DNA of 64,000 nt from Paludibacteraceae bacterium (lineage in GTDB: Bacteria; Bacteroidota; Bacteroidia; Bacteroidales; Paludibacteraceae). Every line of letters begins with the position of its first letter. Within the stretch, counting starts at the first letter, position 1. Both the position numbers and the translations under genes were made by a program. Under the pieces are notes generated by a model. The model had not been told where the DNA came from. It searched no databases and worked only from the letters and a program-made list of their open reading frames with translations. The DNA is taken from contig JAFTHS010000004.1 of NCBI GenBank assembly GCA_017457295.1, positions 1 to 64,000 on the forward strand. The letters run 5' to 3'. Below are positions 51,766 to 61,518 of the stretch, one piece after another.

Positions 51766-52679
51766 AACGATTTGCACTAGCACTTTCTTTGCTTTTCTTT
51801 TCTCTTGCCTACCCTATTTATGGGCAAGAGCTCAAGTGTAATGTAACCATCAATTCCGACCAAATTCAAGGCAGCAACAAATCTGTCTTTACTACGTTGC
51901 AGCAATCCATACAAGAGTTTGTTAATAACTCCAAATGGACTAATCTCACCTTTCAAGATAAAGAGCGCATAGAATGCAACATGCTGATAGTGGTCAAGCA
52001 GGCACAAGATAATGTATATGTTTGCGAGTTTACATGTCAGTCACGTCGTCCTGTATATGGAACATCCTATACCACTCCTGTTCTAAATTTCAAGGACAAT
52101 AATTTTGTATTTACCTACCAAGAGTACGATCGACTTGATTTTCAGACTAATACTTTTACCACTAATCTGACTGCTTTACTAGCCTACTATTGTTATCTCA
52201 TTATTGGGCACGATATGGACTCATTTTCTCGTTTAGGAGGTACACCCTATTTTCAGGTGTGTGAGGATATTGTCAATGCTGCTCAATCCGCATCGCTGGA
52301 GTTATCCGAAGCATCTGGTTGGAAAGCGTTTGACAGCAACCGCAATCGTTATGCCCTTATCAACAATCTCATGGATGAGGCCTTTAAGGACTATCGCCAG
52401 TATTTTTATGAATACCACCGCTATGGTTTAGATGAGATGGTTAATAATGTGGCTAATGGTCGTGCACGAATTGCTGCAGGCGTTGAGGTACTACAAAAGG
52501 CCAATCGTGCTCGTCCTGCTACCTATGTGATTAATGCTTTTCTAGATGCAAAAGCCGACGAACTCGTTAATATATTCCAAGAGGGTACTAGTGAGGAGCG
52601 CACCAAGGTATATGAAGCTCTAGTTAATATCGACCCTACTCGACAATCCACTTACGAAGCAATCACGCAAAATCGTTAA
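51762..52679 (+). CDS. porD: DUF4835 family protein, PorD-like T9SS-associated component
   Basis: Exported 305-aa protein with a signal peptide ending YGQEL. It matches the family containing PorD of Porphyromonas, which is linked to the type IX secretion system, by features such as ELKCNVTINSDQIQGSN, TTPVLNFKDNNFVFTYQEYD and LLAYYCYLIIGHDMDSFSRLGG. It directly precedes recN, the neighbour commonly seen for this family. The window also holds at least one classic T9SS client (the GH13 amylase), consistent with an active system. Confidence 0.82.
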   Translation: MKRFALALSLLFFSLAYPIYGQELKCNVTINSDQIQGSNKSVFTTLQQSIQEFVNNSKWTNLTFQDKERIECNMLIVVKQAQDNVYVCEFTCQSRRPVYGTSYTTPVLNFKDNNFVFTYQEYDRLDFQTNTFTTNLTALLAYYCYLIIGHDMDSFSRLGGTPYFQVCEDIVNAAQSASLELSEASGWKAFDSNRNRYALINNLMDEAFKDYRQYFYEYHRYGLDEMVNNVANGRARIAAGVEVLQKANRARPATYVINAFLDAKADELVNIFQEGTSEERTKVYEALVNIDPTRQSTYEAITQNR

Positions 52680-52688
52680 TATCTGCCT

Positions 52689-54218
52689 ATGCTCACGCAT
52701 CTCCACATACGAAACTATGCACTCATTTCGCACCTGGATATTGATTTCCACGAGGGTTTCTCCGTGATGACGGGTGAGACGGGTGCAGGTAAAAGCATCA
52801 TTTTGGGGGCACTCAATCTGGTGATGGGTGCTCGTGCCGATTTGAAAGCCATCACCGAAGGCGAGGAGCGCTGCATCATCGAAGCTACATTCTCTTCGCC
52901 CAAGGAGATTATCATCCGCCGTGAATTAAGTGCCAATGGTCGTTCGCGCTCGTTCGTAAACGACGAGGTGGTGACGCAAGTCGAACTGAAAGCGCTAGCA
53001 CGAGAGCTCATTGATATCCATTCGCAGCACGAGAGTCTGCTGATTGGTGATGACCTCTTTCAGATTCAGGTAGTGGATGCTATTGCGGGAAATAGTGCTG
53101 AATATGAGGAATATAGTCAAGCGTATCACGCCTACTTGCATGCCATGACGGCGTTGCGTGAGGCACAAGACCTAGCCAAAAAGGCACAAGCCGATGCCGA
53201 CTATATGCAATGGCAGTACAACCAATTGAAAGAGGCACAACTAGTTGCTGGCGAGATAGAAGAACTGGAAGATGAGGAATACCGCCTATCGCATGCCGAG
53301 GAAATACAAGCATCTTTGGCACAAGCCCTGCAGCAGTTGGATAGCGACCATGGTGCCTTATCCTTGATCCACTCCACTCGACTATCCGATGCCAACTCCG
53401 CACTTGCAGAACGATTGGATAGCGTAGAGATTGAGCTCAAGGATATTGTATCCGATATACAACGTATATATGACCGTACTGAGCGCGACCCTATGCGTTT
53501 GGAGCAGGTACAAGAGCGATTGAGTATGCTGCAAACGCTGATGAAGAAGCACCATGTACAGACCATCGAGGAACTAATTGCCCTGCGCGACCAGTTGGGC
53601 GAACAAGTGCAACGCATAGAGAATATGGACGAGGAAATCGAGCAGTTGAGAATCAGCAGTTTACAGGCAAAAGACACTGCGGAGCAAACTGCCGTACAAC
53701 TGACTCAAACACGCCAAGGCGTATGCGACAAGATTGCAGTACAGTTGGTGGCTGATATGCAACGTTTGGGCGTACCACATGCCAAGGTAGCAGTAGATAT
53801 CCAGCCACTGGATGACTTCACCGAGACGGGAAAAGACAATGTGCAATTCATGTTCGCTGCCAACTTAAACCAATCGCTCCGTCGCGTAGCGGAGGTAGCT
53901 TCTGGCGGTGAAATTAGCCGACTGATGCTATGCATCAAGGCACTGATTGCTACTACCAAAGGCCTGCCAACCATTATCTTCGACGAGATCGACACAGGTG
54001 TGAGTGGTGCCATTGCCAGCCAGATGGGCGAGATTATGCGCCAGATGGCGGATGCAAGGCAGATCATCACCATTACCCACCTACCACAGGTGGCTGCACG
54101 AGGCGAACACCATTATCTGGTATATAAAGAGGACACAGCTATTCGCACCGAAACACATATCCGCCAACTCTCTGCTATAGAACATGAGAAGGAGATTGAA
54201 AAGATGCGTACGCTCTAA
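52689..54218 (+). CDS. recN: DNA repair protein RecN, slightly shortened C-terminus
   Basis: SMC-like ATPase of 509 aa for double-strand-break repair. Walker A GETGAGKSIILGAL is near residue 33. A coiled-coil middle follows (~150-350, Glu/Gln/Ala-rich), then the signature ASGGEISRLML and Walker B PTIIFDEIDTGVSG. The last segment ITHLPQVAARGEHH is present, but the protein stops at EKEIEKMRTL, where homologues usually continue ~25 residues past an IARMLSG-like motif. No obvious frameshift is seen, and rarA starts 21 nt later. Confidence 0.94.
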   Translation: MLTHLHIRNYALISHLDIDFHEGFSVMTGETGAGKSIILGALNLVMGARADLKAITEGEERCIIEATFSSPKEIIIRRELSANGRSRSFVNDEVVTQVELKALARELIDIHSQHESLLIGDDLFQIQVVDAIAGNSAEYEEYSQAYHAYLHAMTALREAQDLAKKAQADADYMQWQYNQLKEAQLVAGEIEELEDEEYRLSHAEEIQASLAQALQQLDSDHGALSLIHSTRLSDANSALAERLDSVEIELKDIVSDIQRIYDRTERDPMRLEQVQERLSMLQTLMKKHHVQTIEELIALRDQLGEQVQRIENMDEEIEQLRISSLQAKDTAEQTAVQLTQTRQGVCDKIAVQLVADMQRLGVPHAKVAVDIQPLDDFTETGKDNVQFMFAANLNQSLRRVAEVASGGEISRLMLCIKALIATTKGLPTIIFDEIDTGVSGAIASQMGEIMRQMADARQIITITHLPQVAARGEHHYLVYKEDTAIRTETHIRQLSAIEHEKEIEKMRTL

Positions 54219-54239
54219 ACAATAAAAACAAAACACAAT

Positions 54240-55541
54240 ATGCTACCACTAGCAGAACGTTTGCGTCCGAAGACGCTCAACGAATATATAGGTCAGAAGC
54301 ATCTCGTTGGCGAGGGGGCTATTCTTCGTCAGATGATTGAGAACGGCAATCTATCGTCGTTCATCCTCTGGGGACCTCCGGGTGTCGGCAAAACCACGTT
54401 AGCCCGCATCATTGCTCACCAATTAGAGCGACCTTTTTACACCCTATCCGCCGTCACCAGTGGCGTGAAAGAGGTGCGTGAGGTTATTGATAAAGCTAGA
54501 CGCTTTGTTGCTATGAACAGCGGGTTGTTTGCTTCCTCCACTAGCGGTACGGAAACCAATAATCGTCCCTCTCCTATCCTATTCATTGACGAGATTCACC
54601 GTTTCTCCAAGTCGCAGCAAGATAGTCTATTGGGTGCAGTGGAGGACGGAACTATCACGCTCATTGGAGCCACCACAGAGAATCCTTCGTTCGAGGTCAT
54701 CACGCCTCTGCTGAGCCGTTGCCAGGTATATGTGCTCAAGTCGCTAGATAAAAATGATCTGCTAGAACTGCTCCATCGTGCTCTGACCGAAGATGCCTAT
54801 ATTCACAGTCTTGGCATTGAACTTCGTGAAACAGAGAGTATCCTGCGCTATTCGGGGGGTGATGCGCGCAAGTTGCTCAATATAGTAGAACTAGTTACCA
54901 ACTCGGGTGTTCGCATCATTGACAACGACACTGTCACCAAGCAACTGCAGCAGAATCCCGTAGCATACGATAAAGATGGCGAACTACACTACGACATCAT
55001 TTCTGCTTTTATTAAGTCGATTCGCGGCAGCGATCCTGATGCAGCACTCTATTGGTTAGCCCGTATGGTGGCAGCTGGAGAAGACCCCAAGTTCATTGCC
55101 CGTCGTTTGGTAATTTCGGCAAGCGAGGACATTGGTTTAGCCAATCCCAATGCCCTATTGGTAGCAAATGCCTGCTTCGATACACTGCAGAAGATTGGTT
55201 GGCCCGAAGGTCGTATTCCTTTGGCGATGGCCACAGTCTATCTCGCTACCTCGCAGAAGTCCAATTCGGCGTATTTGGCTATCAACCATGCCTTGGAGCT
55301 TGTGGAGCAGACGGGCAATCTGCCAGTGCCGCTACATCTAAGGAATGCGCCTACCAAACTGATGGACGAATTGGGCTATGGCGAGGGCTATCAATATGCT
55401 CACGATTTCCCCAATCACTTTGTCAAACAGCAGTTCATGCCCGATGCGCTACAGGGTACACGCCTATGGCATGCTCAAGGCAGTCCGCAAGAGCAGAAGA
55501 TGGCTGATTGGATGAAATACCTATGGGAAAAGAAGGAATAA
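54240..55541 (+). CDS. rarA: Replication-associated recombination protein RarA (MgsA)
   Basis: AAA+ ATPase of 433 aa related to clamp loaders, acting at stalled forks. Visible are LAERLRPKTLNEYIGQKHLV, Walker A GPPGVGKTTLAR, Walker B ILFIDEIHRFSKSQQD, sensor 1 IGATTENPSF, arginine-finger-type LLSRCQVY and the C-terminal tetramerisation region (YGEGYQYAHDFPNHFVKQQ). Its neighbours recN and the upstream genes suggest a shared DNA-maintenance transcript. Confidence 0.96.
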   Translation: MLPLAERLRPKTLNEYIGQKHLVGEGAILRQMIENGNLSSFILWGPPGVGKTTLARIIAHQLERPFYTLSAVTSGVKEVREVIDKARRFVAMNSGLFASSTSGTETNNRPSPILFIDEIHRFSKSQQDSLLGAVEDGTITLIGATTENPSFEVITPLLSRCQVYVLKSLDKNDLLELLHRALTEDAYIHSLGIELRETESILRYSGGDARKLLNIVELVTNSGVRIIDNDTVTKQLQQNPVAYDKDGELHYDIISAFIKSIRGSDPDAALYWLARMVAAGEDPKFIARRLVISASEDIGLANPNALLVANACFDTLQKIGWPEGRIPLAMATVYLATSQKSNSAYLAINHALELVEQTGNLPVPLHLRNAPTKLMDELGYGEGYQYAHDFPNHFVKQQFMPDALQGTRLWHAQGSPQEQKMADWMKYLWEKKE

Positions 55542-55574
55542 ATATATACGATACATATACGATGTATATACGAT
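55542..55574. repeat. 11-bp-period tandem array (ATATATACGAT)
   Basis: ATATATACGAT, ACATATACGAT and GTATATACGAT at 55542, 55553 and 55564. The array begins one base after the rarA stop and ends 3 nt before the next start codon, filling the whole spacer. Confidence 0.93.
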
Positions 55575-55577
55575 AGA

Positions 55578-55892
55578 ATGACAAACGAACTTATCACATA
55601 TTGCAGATACTACAAAGGCGAAAGCATTACCCCTTACAATGATGCCACCACAGCATGGTTATGGGAGGTAGAAAAAGAATGGGCACATGCAGGAGACAAC
55701 AACCAAGTAGAAGACCTACGACAATACCTGCAAGAATATTTCGAGGCACAACTGGCGGAATTTCAAATTGATGACGCTACTCCTATCACACTCAAAGCAC
55801 TGATTTTCAAGCGTTATCAAACCTTCCACGCTCTCACTCACGCAGAAGCCAAAGAACCGTTTAAGCAACTATACTTACGACATTATAACTAA
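55578..55892 (+). CDS. Small conserved-looking protein of unknown function
   Basis: 104-aa soluble, acidic, helix-rich protein (Glu/Gln/Tyr-rich; MTNELITYCRYYKGE, LWEVEKEWAHA, LRQYLQEYFEAQL). No signal peptide, membrane segment or known catalytic motif is recognised. It sits in frame order between rarA and the HemW-like gene with 9 nt to the latter, and codon use matches its neighbours, so it is likely a real gene. Confidence 0.75.
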   Translation: MTNELITYCRYYKGESITPYNDATTAWLWEVEKEWAHAGDNNQVEDLRQYLQEYFEAQLAEFQIDDATPITLKALIFKRYQTFHALTHAEAKEPFKQLYLRHYN

Positions 55893-55901
55893 CTTCCACA
55901 A

Positions 55902-56990
55902 GTGACAGGCATATACATACATATTCCATTCTGCAAAAGTCGCTGTAGATATTGCGACTTCTTCTCCACGACGCATCTGGAGAAGCAGCAGCAATATGTA
56001 GAGGCCCTACTCGCTGAGTGGCAAGATCGCCAGCACGAATTATCCGAACCCATACACACACTATATATCGGTGGCGGTACGCCGAGTACGTTGGATTCTG
56101 CGGCTTTAGATATAATCCTCCGAACTATCCTCGGCAACACTACTTCCAACCATTGCCCTCAGGAAATAACTATGGAAGCCAATCCTGGAGATATCACCTT
56201 GGAGAAGGCGCAAGCATGGCGAGCCATGGGTATTAACCGACTGAGCATAGGAATCCAGAGTTTTGATGACCAACTGCTAACCCTTATCGGCAGACGCCAC
56301 ACAGCCGAACAAGCACGCCAAGCGGTGGCATATGCGCAGGCAGTTGGCTTCGATAATATATCCATTGATTTGATGTATGCCCTGCCCGACCAGACCATGC
56401 AGATGTGGCAAAACGATATAGCACAGGCTCTGCAATTGGGTGTACAACATATATCCACTTATGGCCTCATCTACGAGGATGGCACCGTACTCACGACCCT
56501 GCTCGAACATGGTGTGATTGAAGCTGTGGATGAAGACCTAGAGATGCAGATGTATGACTACTTGGTGAAGCAATTAACTGCGAATGGATTTTTGCATTAC
56601 GAAGTTAGCAACTTCGCACTCCAGAACCGCCATTCCAGACATAATTCCAGTTATTGGAACGACACTCCATATTTGGGATTGGGTGCGGGTGCACATAGCT
56701 ATAATGGCCAACAACGGCAGTGGAATATTGCCGACTTAGATGCGTATATCGAGCAAGCTATGGCACACAATTTGCGACCAGAAATAGAAACGCTGACGCC
56801 CGAGCAACACCATACAGAACAAGTCATGCTAGGTCTGCGCACCAGCCAAGGTATAGCCAAAGACCATATCAATCTCAGCAAAGCACTGCCCTACCTCCAA
56901 CAGGGTCTGCTAGTCGAAAAGGACAACCGCATCGTAGCCACCACCCAGGGCTACCACATACTAAATAGAATAATTGAAGACTTAATATGA
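55902..56990 (+). CDS. hemW: HemW-like radical SAM protein
   Basis: 362-aa radical SAM protein starting with GTG (TGIYIHIPFCKSRCRYCDF). The CxxxCxxC cluster motif is CKSRCRYC. YIGGGTPSTL (SAM-binding Gly-rich), EANPGDIT and LSIGIQSFDD follow, with the HemN C-terminal domain at the end. By family knowledge HemW-type proteins bind haem and are often annotated as coproporphyrinogen III oxidases without that activity. It overlaps the PBP1A start by 4 nt. Confidence 0.9.
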   Translation: MTGIYIHIPFCKSRCRYCDFFSTTHLEKQQQYVEALLAEWQDRQHELSEPIHTLYIGGGTPSTLDSAALDIILRTILGNTTSNHCPQEITMEANPGDITLEKAQAWRAMGINRLSIGIQSFDDQLLTLIGRRHTAEQARQAVAYAQAVGFDNISIDLMYALPDQTMQMWQNDIAQALQLGVQHISTYGLIYEDGTVLTTLLEHGVIEAVDEDLEMQMYDYLVKQLTANGFLHYEVSNFALQNRHSRHNSSYWNDTPYLGLGAGAHSYNGQQRQWNIADLDAYIEQAMAHNLRPEIETLTPEQHHTEQVMLGLRTSQGIAKDHINLSKALPYLQQGLLVEKDNRIVATTQGYHILNRIIEDLI

Positions 56991-59281
56991 AAAAAGAAAC
57001 CACTACCGCCAAAGCGGATAACAAAGCATTTAAGAAGAAGTTTGCAACATGGTTCTGGAGCATTGTAGGCGCAGGACTTGCGGCTATTGTATTAGTATTT
57101 TGGATGATTACCAAGGGATGGCTGGGTTATTTGCCGCCGTTGGACGAGCTGCAAAACCCCAAAAACAAGTTTGCCACCGAAATCATATCTTCGGATATGC
57201 AGCTATTGGGACGCTACTACCGCAATGAGAACCGCGTAGGAGTGGCATATACGGACATTTCTCCTAATATGATTAACGCGCTGATTGCCACTGAAGATGT
57301 GCGTTTCTACGACCATACGGGTGTGGACCTCAAGTCGCTTTTCCGTGCGGTAATCATGCTAGGCAAGGCGGGTGGTGGTAGTACGATTACTCAGCAGTTG
57401 GCCAAGCAGTTGTGGTCGCCACGTGCCAACAATATTTTCGAGCGTGCGCTACAGAAGCCCATCGAATGGGTGATTGCCACCAAACTAGAACGCCTATACT
57501 CCAAGGAGGAGATTCTCACTATGTACCTCAACCAGTTCGACTTTCTCTACAACGCAGTGGGCATCAAGTCGGCAGCACAGGTATATTTCAGCACCACGCC
57601 CGATGCACTCAAGATGGAAGAGGCGGCTATGTTGGTAGGTATGTGTAAGAACCCTTCCCTCTACAACCCTCGTCGTCGTCCTGAGAATGCACTCAACCGA
57701 CGCAACACTGTGCTCAACCAAATGGAGAAATACGACTATATCACTCAAGAGGTGTGCGACTCTCTCAAGGCATTGCCTGTGGAGTTGAAATACCAATCGG
57801 TGGACCACAAGCAAGGTTTAGCCCCCTATTTCCGCGAGTATCTGCGCCAAGTGCTGACAGCCAAAGAACCTAAGAAGAGCAACTACTCCGAATGGAATCA
57901 GCTGCAATACGAGATCGACAAACGCCAATGGGAAGAGAATCCGCTATATGGTTTCTGCAACAAGAATCACAAGCCCGATGGCACTCCATACGACCTCTAC
58001 CAAGACGGTCTGCGCATCTACACCACCATCGACTCTCGTATGCAGCAGTACGCAGAGGAGGCAGTGAACGAGCATATGCAAGCTCTGCAAAAGACTTTCT
58101 TCCGCGAGAAACGCAACAAATCCTATGCGCCCTTCTCCCAGGACCTCACTCCAGAGGATGTGGATGCTATCATGACTCGTTCGATGCGCCAAACCGACCG
58201 CTATCGTGCCCTCAAAAAACAGGGCTTGAACGACAGCGACATCAAGCAAGTCTTCAACACTCCTGTGGCTATGCGCGTATTCTCCTATAATGGACTGATT
58301 GACACCACTATGACCCCGCTCGACTCTATTCGTTGGAACAAGCATTTCCTCCGTTGCGGCTTTATGTCGATGGAGTCGCATTCGGGTGCGGTGAAGGCAT
58401 ATGTAGGCGGACCTAACTTCACGCATTTCCAATACGATATGGTCACCACGGGTCGCCGTCAGGTGGGTTCCACCATCAAGCCCTATCTATTCACTTTGGC
58501 TATGGACGAGGGCATGTGGCCATGCGACAGCACTGTCAACGATTCTATCACGCTTATCGACGGCAATGGCGTGGCATGGACACCGCGCGACGAGCACGTC
58601 AAGAACCAAGGCGAGATGGTCACGCTCAACTGGGGACTCGAGAAATCCAGCAACTGGATCACTGCCTACCTCATGTCGCTCTTCACGCCCGAGCAGTTGG
58701 TACGTTTGATGCGTTCGTTTGGTATAGAGGGTCAGCTGGACCCTGTGGTCAGTCTGTGTCTTGGTCCATGCGAGGTCAGTGTCAAGGAGATGGTAGATGC
58801 CTACACCACTTTCCCCAACAAGGGTATCCGCGTAGAGCCACTATATGTCACCCGCATCGAGGACAACAACGGCAATGTCCTTGCCACTTTCACGCCTAAG
58901 ACCTACGAGATTATCAGCGAGACCACGTCCTACAAGATGATCTACATGCTCCGCAACGTCATGGACCATGGTACGGGTGTGCGTGCTCGTTTCCGCTACG
59001 GACTGAAGGTGCCTATGGGAGGCAAGACGGGTACTTCGCAGAACCACTCCGACGGATGGTTTGTAGGTTTCACCCCATCGCTGGTCAGTGGTGTATGGGT
59101 AGGTGGTGAGGACCGCAGTATCCACTTCGACAACATGTCGGCGGGTCAAGGTGCCAACATGGCATTGCCTATTTGGGCTATGTATATGCAGAAGGTCTAT
59201 GCCGACGAAGAACTGGGATATAGCGTGGAAGAGCAATTCGATGTGCCTGAGTGGTTCGACCCTGAAGCAGGATGCAAGTAA
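56987..59281 (+). CDS. Class A penicillin-binding protein (PBP1A-type)
   Basis: Bifunctional peptidoglycan polymerase/crosslinker of 764 aa. A single N-terminal transmembrane segment (~22-44) is followed by the GT51 glycosyltransferase (~65-240, catalytic Glu in ATEDVRFYDH, E103; GGSTITQQLAKQLW) and the transpeptidase (~430-740). Transpeptidase motifs are SxxK = S495-K498 in GSTIKPY, SxN = S554-N556 and KTGTS 680-684. All catalytic residues are present. It follows the HemW-like gene with a 4-nt overlap. Its stop codon overlaps the first base of a heptamer array. Confidence 0.95.
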   Translation: MKKETTTAKADNKAFKKKFATWFWSIVGAGLAAIVLVFWMITKGWLGYLPPLDELQNPKNKFATEIISSDMQLLGRYYRNENRVGVAYTDISPNMINALIATEDVRFYDHTGVDLKSLFRAVIMLGKAGGGSTITQQLAKQLWSPRANNIFERALQKPIEWVIATKLERLYSKEEILTMYLNQFDFLYNAVGIKSAAQVYFSTTPDALKMEEAAMLVGMCKNPSLYNPRRRPENALNRRNTVLNQMEKYDYITQEVCDSLKALPVELKYQSVDHKQGLAPYFREYLRQVLTAKEPKKSNYSEWNQLQYEIDKRQWEENPLYGFCNKNHKPDGTPYDLYQDGLRIYTTIDSRMQQYAEEAVNEHMQALQKTFFREKRNKSYAPFSQDLTPEDVDAIMTRSMRQTDRYRALKKQGLNDSDIKQVFNTPVAMRVFSYNGLIDTTMTPLDSIRWNKHFLRCGFMSMESHSGAVKAYVGGPNFTHFQYDMVTTGRRQVGSTIKPYLFTLAMDEGMWPCDSTVNDSITLIDGNGVAWTPRDEHVKNQGEMVTLNWGLEKSSNWITAYLMSLFTPEQLVRLMRSFGIEGQLDPVVSLCLGPCEVSVKEMVDAYTTFPNKGIRVEPLYVTRIEDNNGNVLATFTPKTYEIISETTSYKMIYMLRNVMDHGTGVRARFRYGLKVPMGGKTGTSQNHSDGWFVGFTPSLVSGVWVGGEDRSIHFDNMSAGQGANMALPIWAMYMQKVYADEELGYSVEEQFDVPEWFDPEAGCK

Positions 59282-59329
59282 GTGAAAGGTGAAAACTGAA
59301 AAGTGACAACTGAAAGTTGAAAGGATGAA
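59281..59329. repeat. 7-bp tandem array, seven copies, spanning the PBP1A-TPR spacer
   Basis: AGTGAAA, GGTGAAA, ACTGAAA, AGTGACA, ACTGAAA, GTTGAAA, GGATGAA at 7-bp steps from 59281. The last unit contains the ATG (59325) of the TPR gene, and the first begins in the PBP1A stop codon. Confidence 0.9.
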
Positions 59330-61325
59330 GCGACTACTATACATAGTACTGGGGTGTTGCATGAGTGCAATGGCTATGGCGCAGCTCAATACCGACCGCA
59401 TCACGGCCATAGGGCGCAATGCCTTATACTTCGACGACTATGTGCTGAGCATCCAATATTTCAACCAGGTCATCAAGCTCAAACCCTATCTGAGCGAACC
59501 GTATCTGCTGCGTGCTATTGCCAAGATTCAGTTGGGCGACTATACGGGTGCTGAGTTAGACTGCAATGCGGCTATTGCGCGCAATCCTTTTCAGCCAGGA
59601 GCCTACTACACGCGGGGTTTCATCTACCGCCAGACCAACCAACTCCAAAAGGCGGAACAAGACTTCAGCGAGGCACTGGTCTTTGCCCCAGAGAACAGAA
59701 CGTATATAGCCATGCGAGCAGATGTGCGTGCTGAGTTGGAGCAGTACGACTTAGCGTTGGCCGACATCAACCACCTACTCCATCGTGACCCGCAATCGGC
59801 GGCGTTGCATTTTGAGAAGGGCAGCATTTGCCTACGCAGTGGCGACACAATCTGTGCGCTCAATGCTTTTACGCAAGCCACCAATTTCGATTCGCAGAAT
59901 CCTTCCAACTGGTCCGCATTGGGATTGGTGCAACTCATGCAAGATAATCAGGCCGATGCTCTACAGTCGCTCAGCCATTCTATCGACTTTGGCAGCAAAT
60001 GGGCGGGCGACTACATCAATCGAGGGATTATATACTACCGCATGCACAATTATCGCGGTGCACTGGCCGACTACGACAAGGCCGTATCGCTTGCCCCCCG
60101 CGATGCGCAGTGCTACTATAATCGGGGTGTCCTGCGCCAGGAGTTGGGCGACTACAACCGTGCGTTAGAGGACTTTACACAAGCCATCAATTTGGCTCCT
60201 GACCGCATTGAGATATACTACCAACGTGGTATGGTGCAATTGCAGTTGCGCCAGTGGCAGGATGCACTGGATGATTTCACCACGATTATCCAGCGATATC
60301 CATATTTCTTGCCCGCCTATTATCTCTCCGCACAGGCGCAGACTGCTCTCGGCCAGGGCAAGCAGGCATACCAATTGCGCCAGCAGGCATACCAGCTTGA
60401 GCAGAAGAAAGACAGTATCCAGTCGCTACAGACCAATATGCAAGTGGCTGAATCACAGCCACAAAAGCGCGACAGAAGAAAGGAGTTTTCTGCCCTTGCG
60501 GCGCAGAACCAAGAATCCACCGACAGCGAAAACAAGTACGACAGCGACACTCGTGGTATGGTACAGAAGCGCTATACGGATGTGGTGAACGAACCCAATA
60601 TATTCTTATCCTATTACTCAGCCAACAGCAATGCCAAGTCGTTGCGCCAGACCAATTATTCCCATGCCTTGGTCGATGCATACAATCGCCAGGCGTATTT
60701 GCCTGCTCCGTTGCGTTTTACCACGCAGGAGGTATCGTTATCGGCGGACATGGTCAATCAGCATTTTGCGCAGATCAGCACCCTTTCCCACCAGATCGAC
60801 CTACTCGAGCAGATGGCAATGCCGCATTCCACCAGCAACCAGCAGCTTTGTGCGGCATACATTGCACGGGCTTTTGAGTTTGCTTTGGTGCAGGACTATT
60901 CTTCTGCCATTGAGGACATCACGCGTGCTACGCTTATCGACGACCATCTTTACTTCGCATATTTCTGCCGAGCAAATTGGAGATACAAGTTGTTGGAGTA
61001 TAGGCGTGCGATGGGGGACAAGATTGATGGCGCAGATTTCGAGTTGATGATGCGTGATTACGACTATGTCATCACGCACCAAGCGGATTTCTCGTTTGCT
61101 TACTACAACAAGGCCAACATGCTGTGTATCCAGCAGGACTTCAAGGCGGCCATTTCGTATTACACTCAGGCCATAGATGCCGATTCCGACTTTGCCGAAG
61201 CATATTTCAACCGCGGCTTGACGTATATCTATATCAACCAAATGGAAAAAGGCATTGCCGACTTGAGCAAAGCGGGCGAACTCGGCATCTACCAGGCATA
61301 CAACCTCATCTCACGATTTCAGTGA
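59325..61325 (+). CDS. Exported tetratricopeptide-repeat protein
   Basis: 666-aa protein with a signal peptide (ends AMAMAQ) and at least ten TPR units in two blocks (about 25-350 and 500-650), for example DYTGAELDCNAAIARNPFQP, NYRGALADYDKAVSLAPRD, DYNRALEDFTQAINLAPDR and DFKAAISYYTQAIDADSDF. A Gln/Lys/Ser-rich spacer (~365-420) separates the blocks. Probably a periplasmic or outer-membrane scaffold; no enzymatic motif. It follows the PBP1A gene, so a cell-wall connection is possible. Last gene of the long run. Confidence 0.85.
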   Translation: MKRLLYIVLGCCMSAMAMAQLNTDRITAIGRNALYFDDYVLSIQYFNQVIKLKPYLSEPYLLRAIAKIQLGDYTGAELDCNAAIARNPFQPGAYYTRGFIYRQTNQLQKAEQDFSEALVFAPENRTYIAMRADVRAELEQYDLALADINHLLHRDPQSAALHFEKGSICLRSGDTICALNAFTQATNFDSQNPSNWSALGLVQLMQDNQADALQSLSHSIDFGSKWAGDYINRGIIYYRMHNYRGALADYDKAVSLAPRDAQCYYNRGVLRQELGDYNRALEDFTQAINLAPDRIEIYYQRGMVQLQLRQWQDALDDFTTIIQRYPYFLPAYYLSAQAQTALGQGKQAYQLRQQAYQLEQKKDSIQSLQTNMQVAESQPQKRDRRKEFSALAAQNQESTDSENKYDSDTRGMVQKRYTDVVNEPNIFLSYYSANSNAKSLRQTNYSHALVDAYNRQAYLPAPLRFTTQEVSLSADMVNQHFAQISTLSHQIDLLEQMAMPHSTSNQQLCAAYIARAFEFALVQDYSSAIEDITRATLIDDHLYFAYFCRANWRYKLLEYRRAMGDKIDGADFELMMRDYDYVITHQADFSFAYYNKANMLCIQQDFKAAISYYTQAIDADSDFAEAYFNRGLTYIYINQMEKGIADLSKAGELGIYQAYNLISRFQ

Positions 61326-61467
61326 GGCAAAGGGGCGTAGTTCAAGCGATAAAGCATACGCAAAAATCCTTTACTACTAATCACTTATACCGATTTTACT
61401 AGGTACTACTACTAGGTAGTGCTATTACCTACTACGCTTATTTACTACACCCGTTTAGACAAAAGAA

Positions 61468-61495
61468 GAAGAACCCCACCGCTCTGAGGTTCTTC
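61468..61495 (-). terminator. Intrinsic terminator of the 92-aa gene
   Basis: GAAGAACC (61468-61475) pairs with GGTTCTTC (61488-61495). On the minus strand TTCTTTTG follows. Its position just after 61519 supports the reality of that gene. Confidence 0.8.
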
Positions 61496-61518
61496 AGTGT
61501 CGATTTGTCGTCGTGCGG

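Noticed and set aside
61335..61372. tRNA 5'-half-like sequence (GGGGCGTAGTTCAAGCGATAA)
   Set aside because: It loosely resembles an acceptor plus D arm but has no anticodon arm, T arm or matching 3' acceptor strand nearby; probably chance.
61340..61440. TACTA-rich segment after the TPR gene as another 11-bp array
   Set aside because: TACTA motifs recur (61370-61440) but with irregular spacing; no constant period can be fitted.
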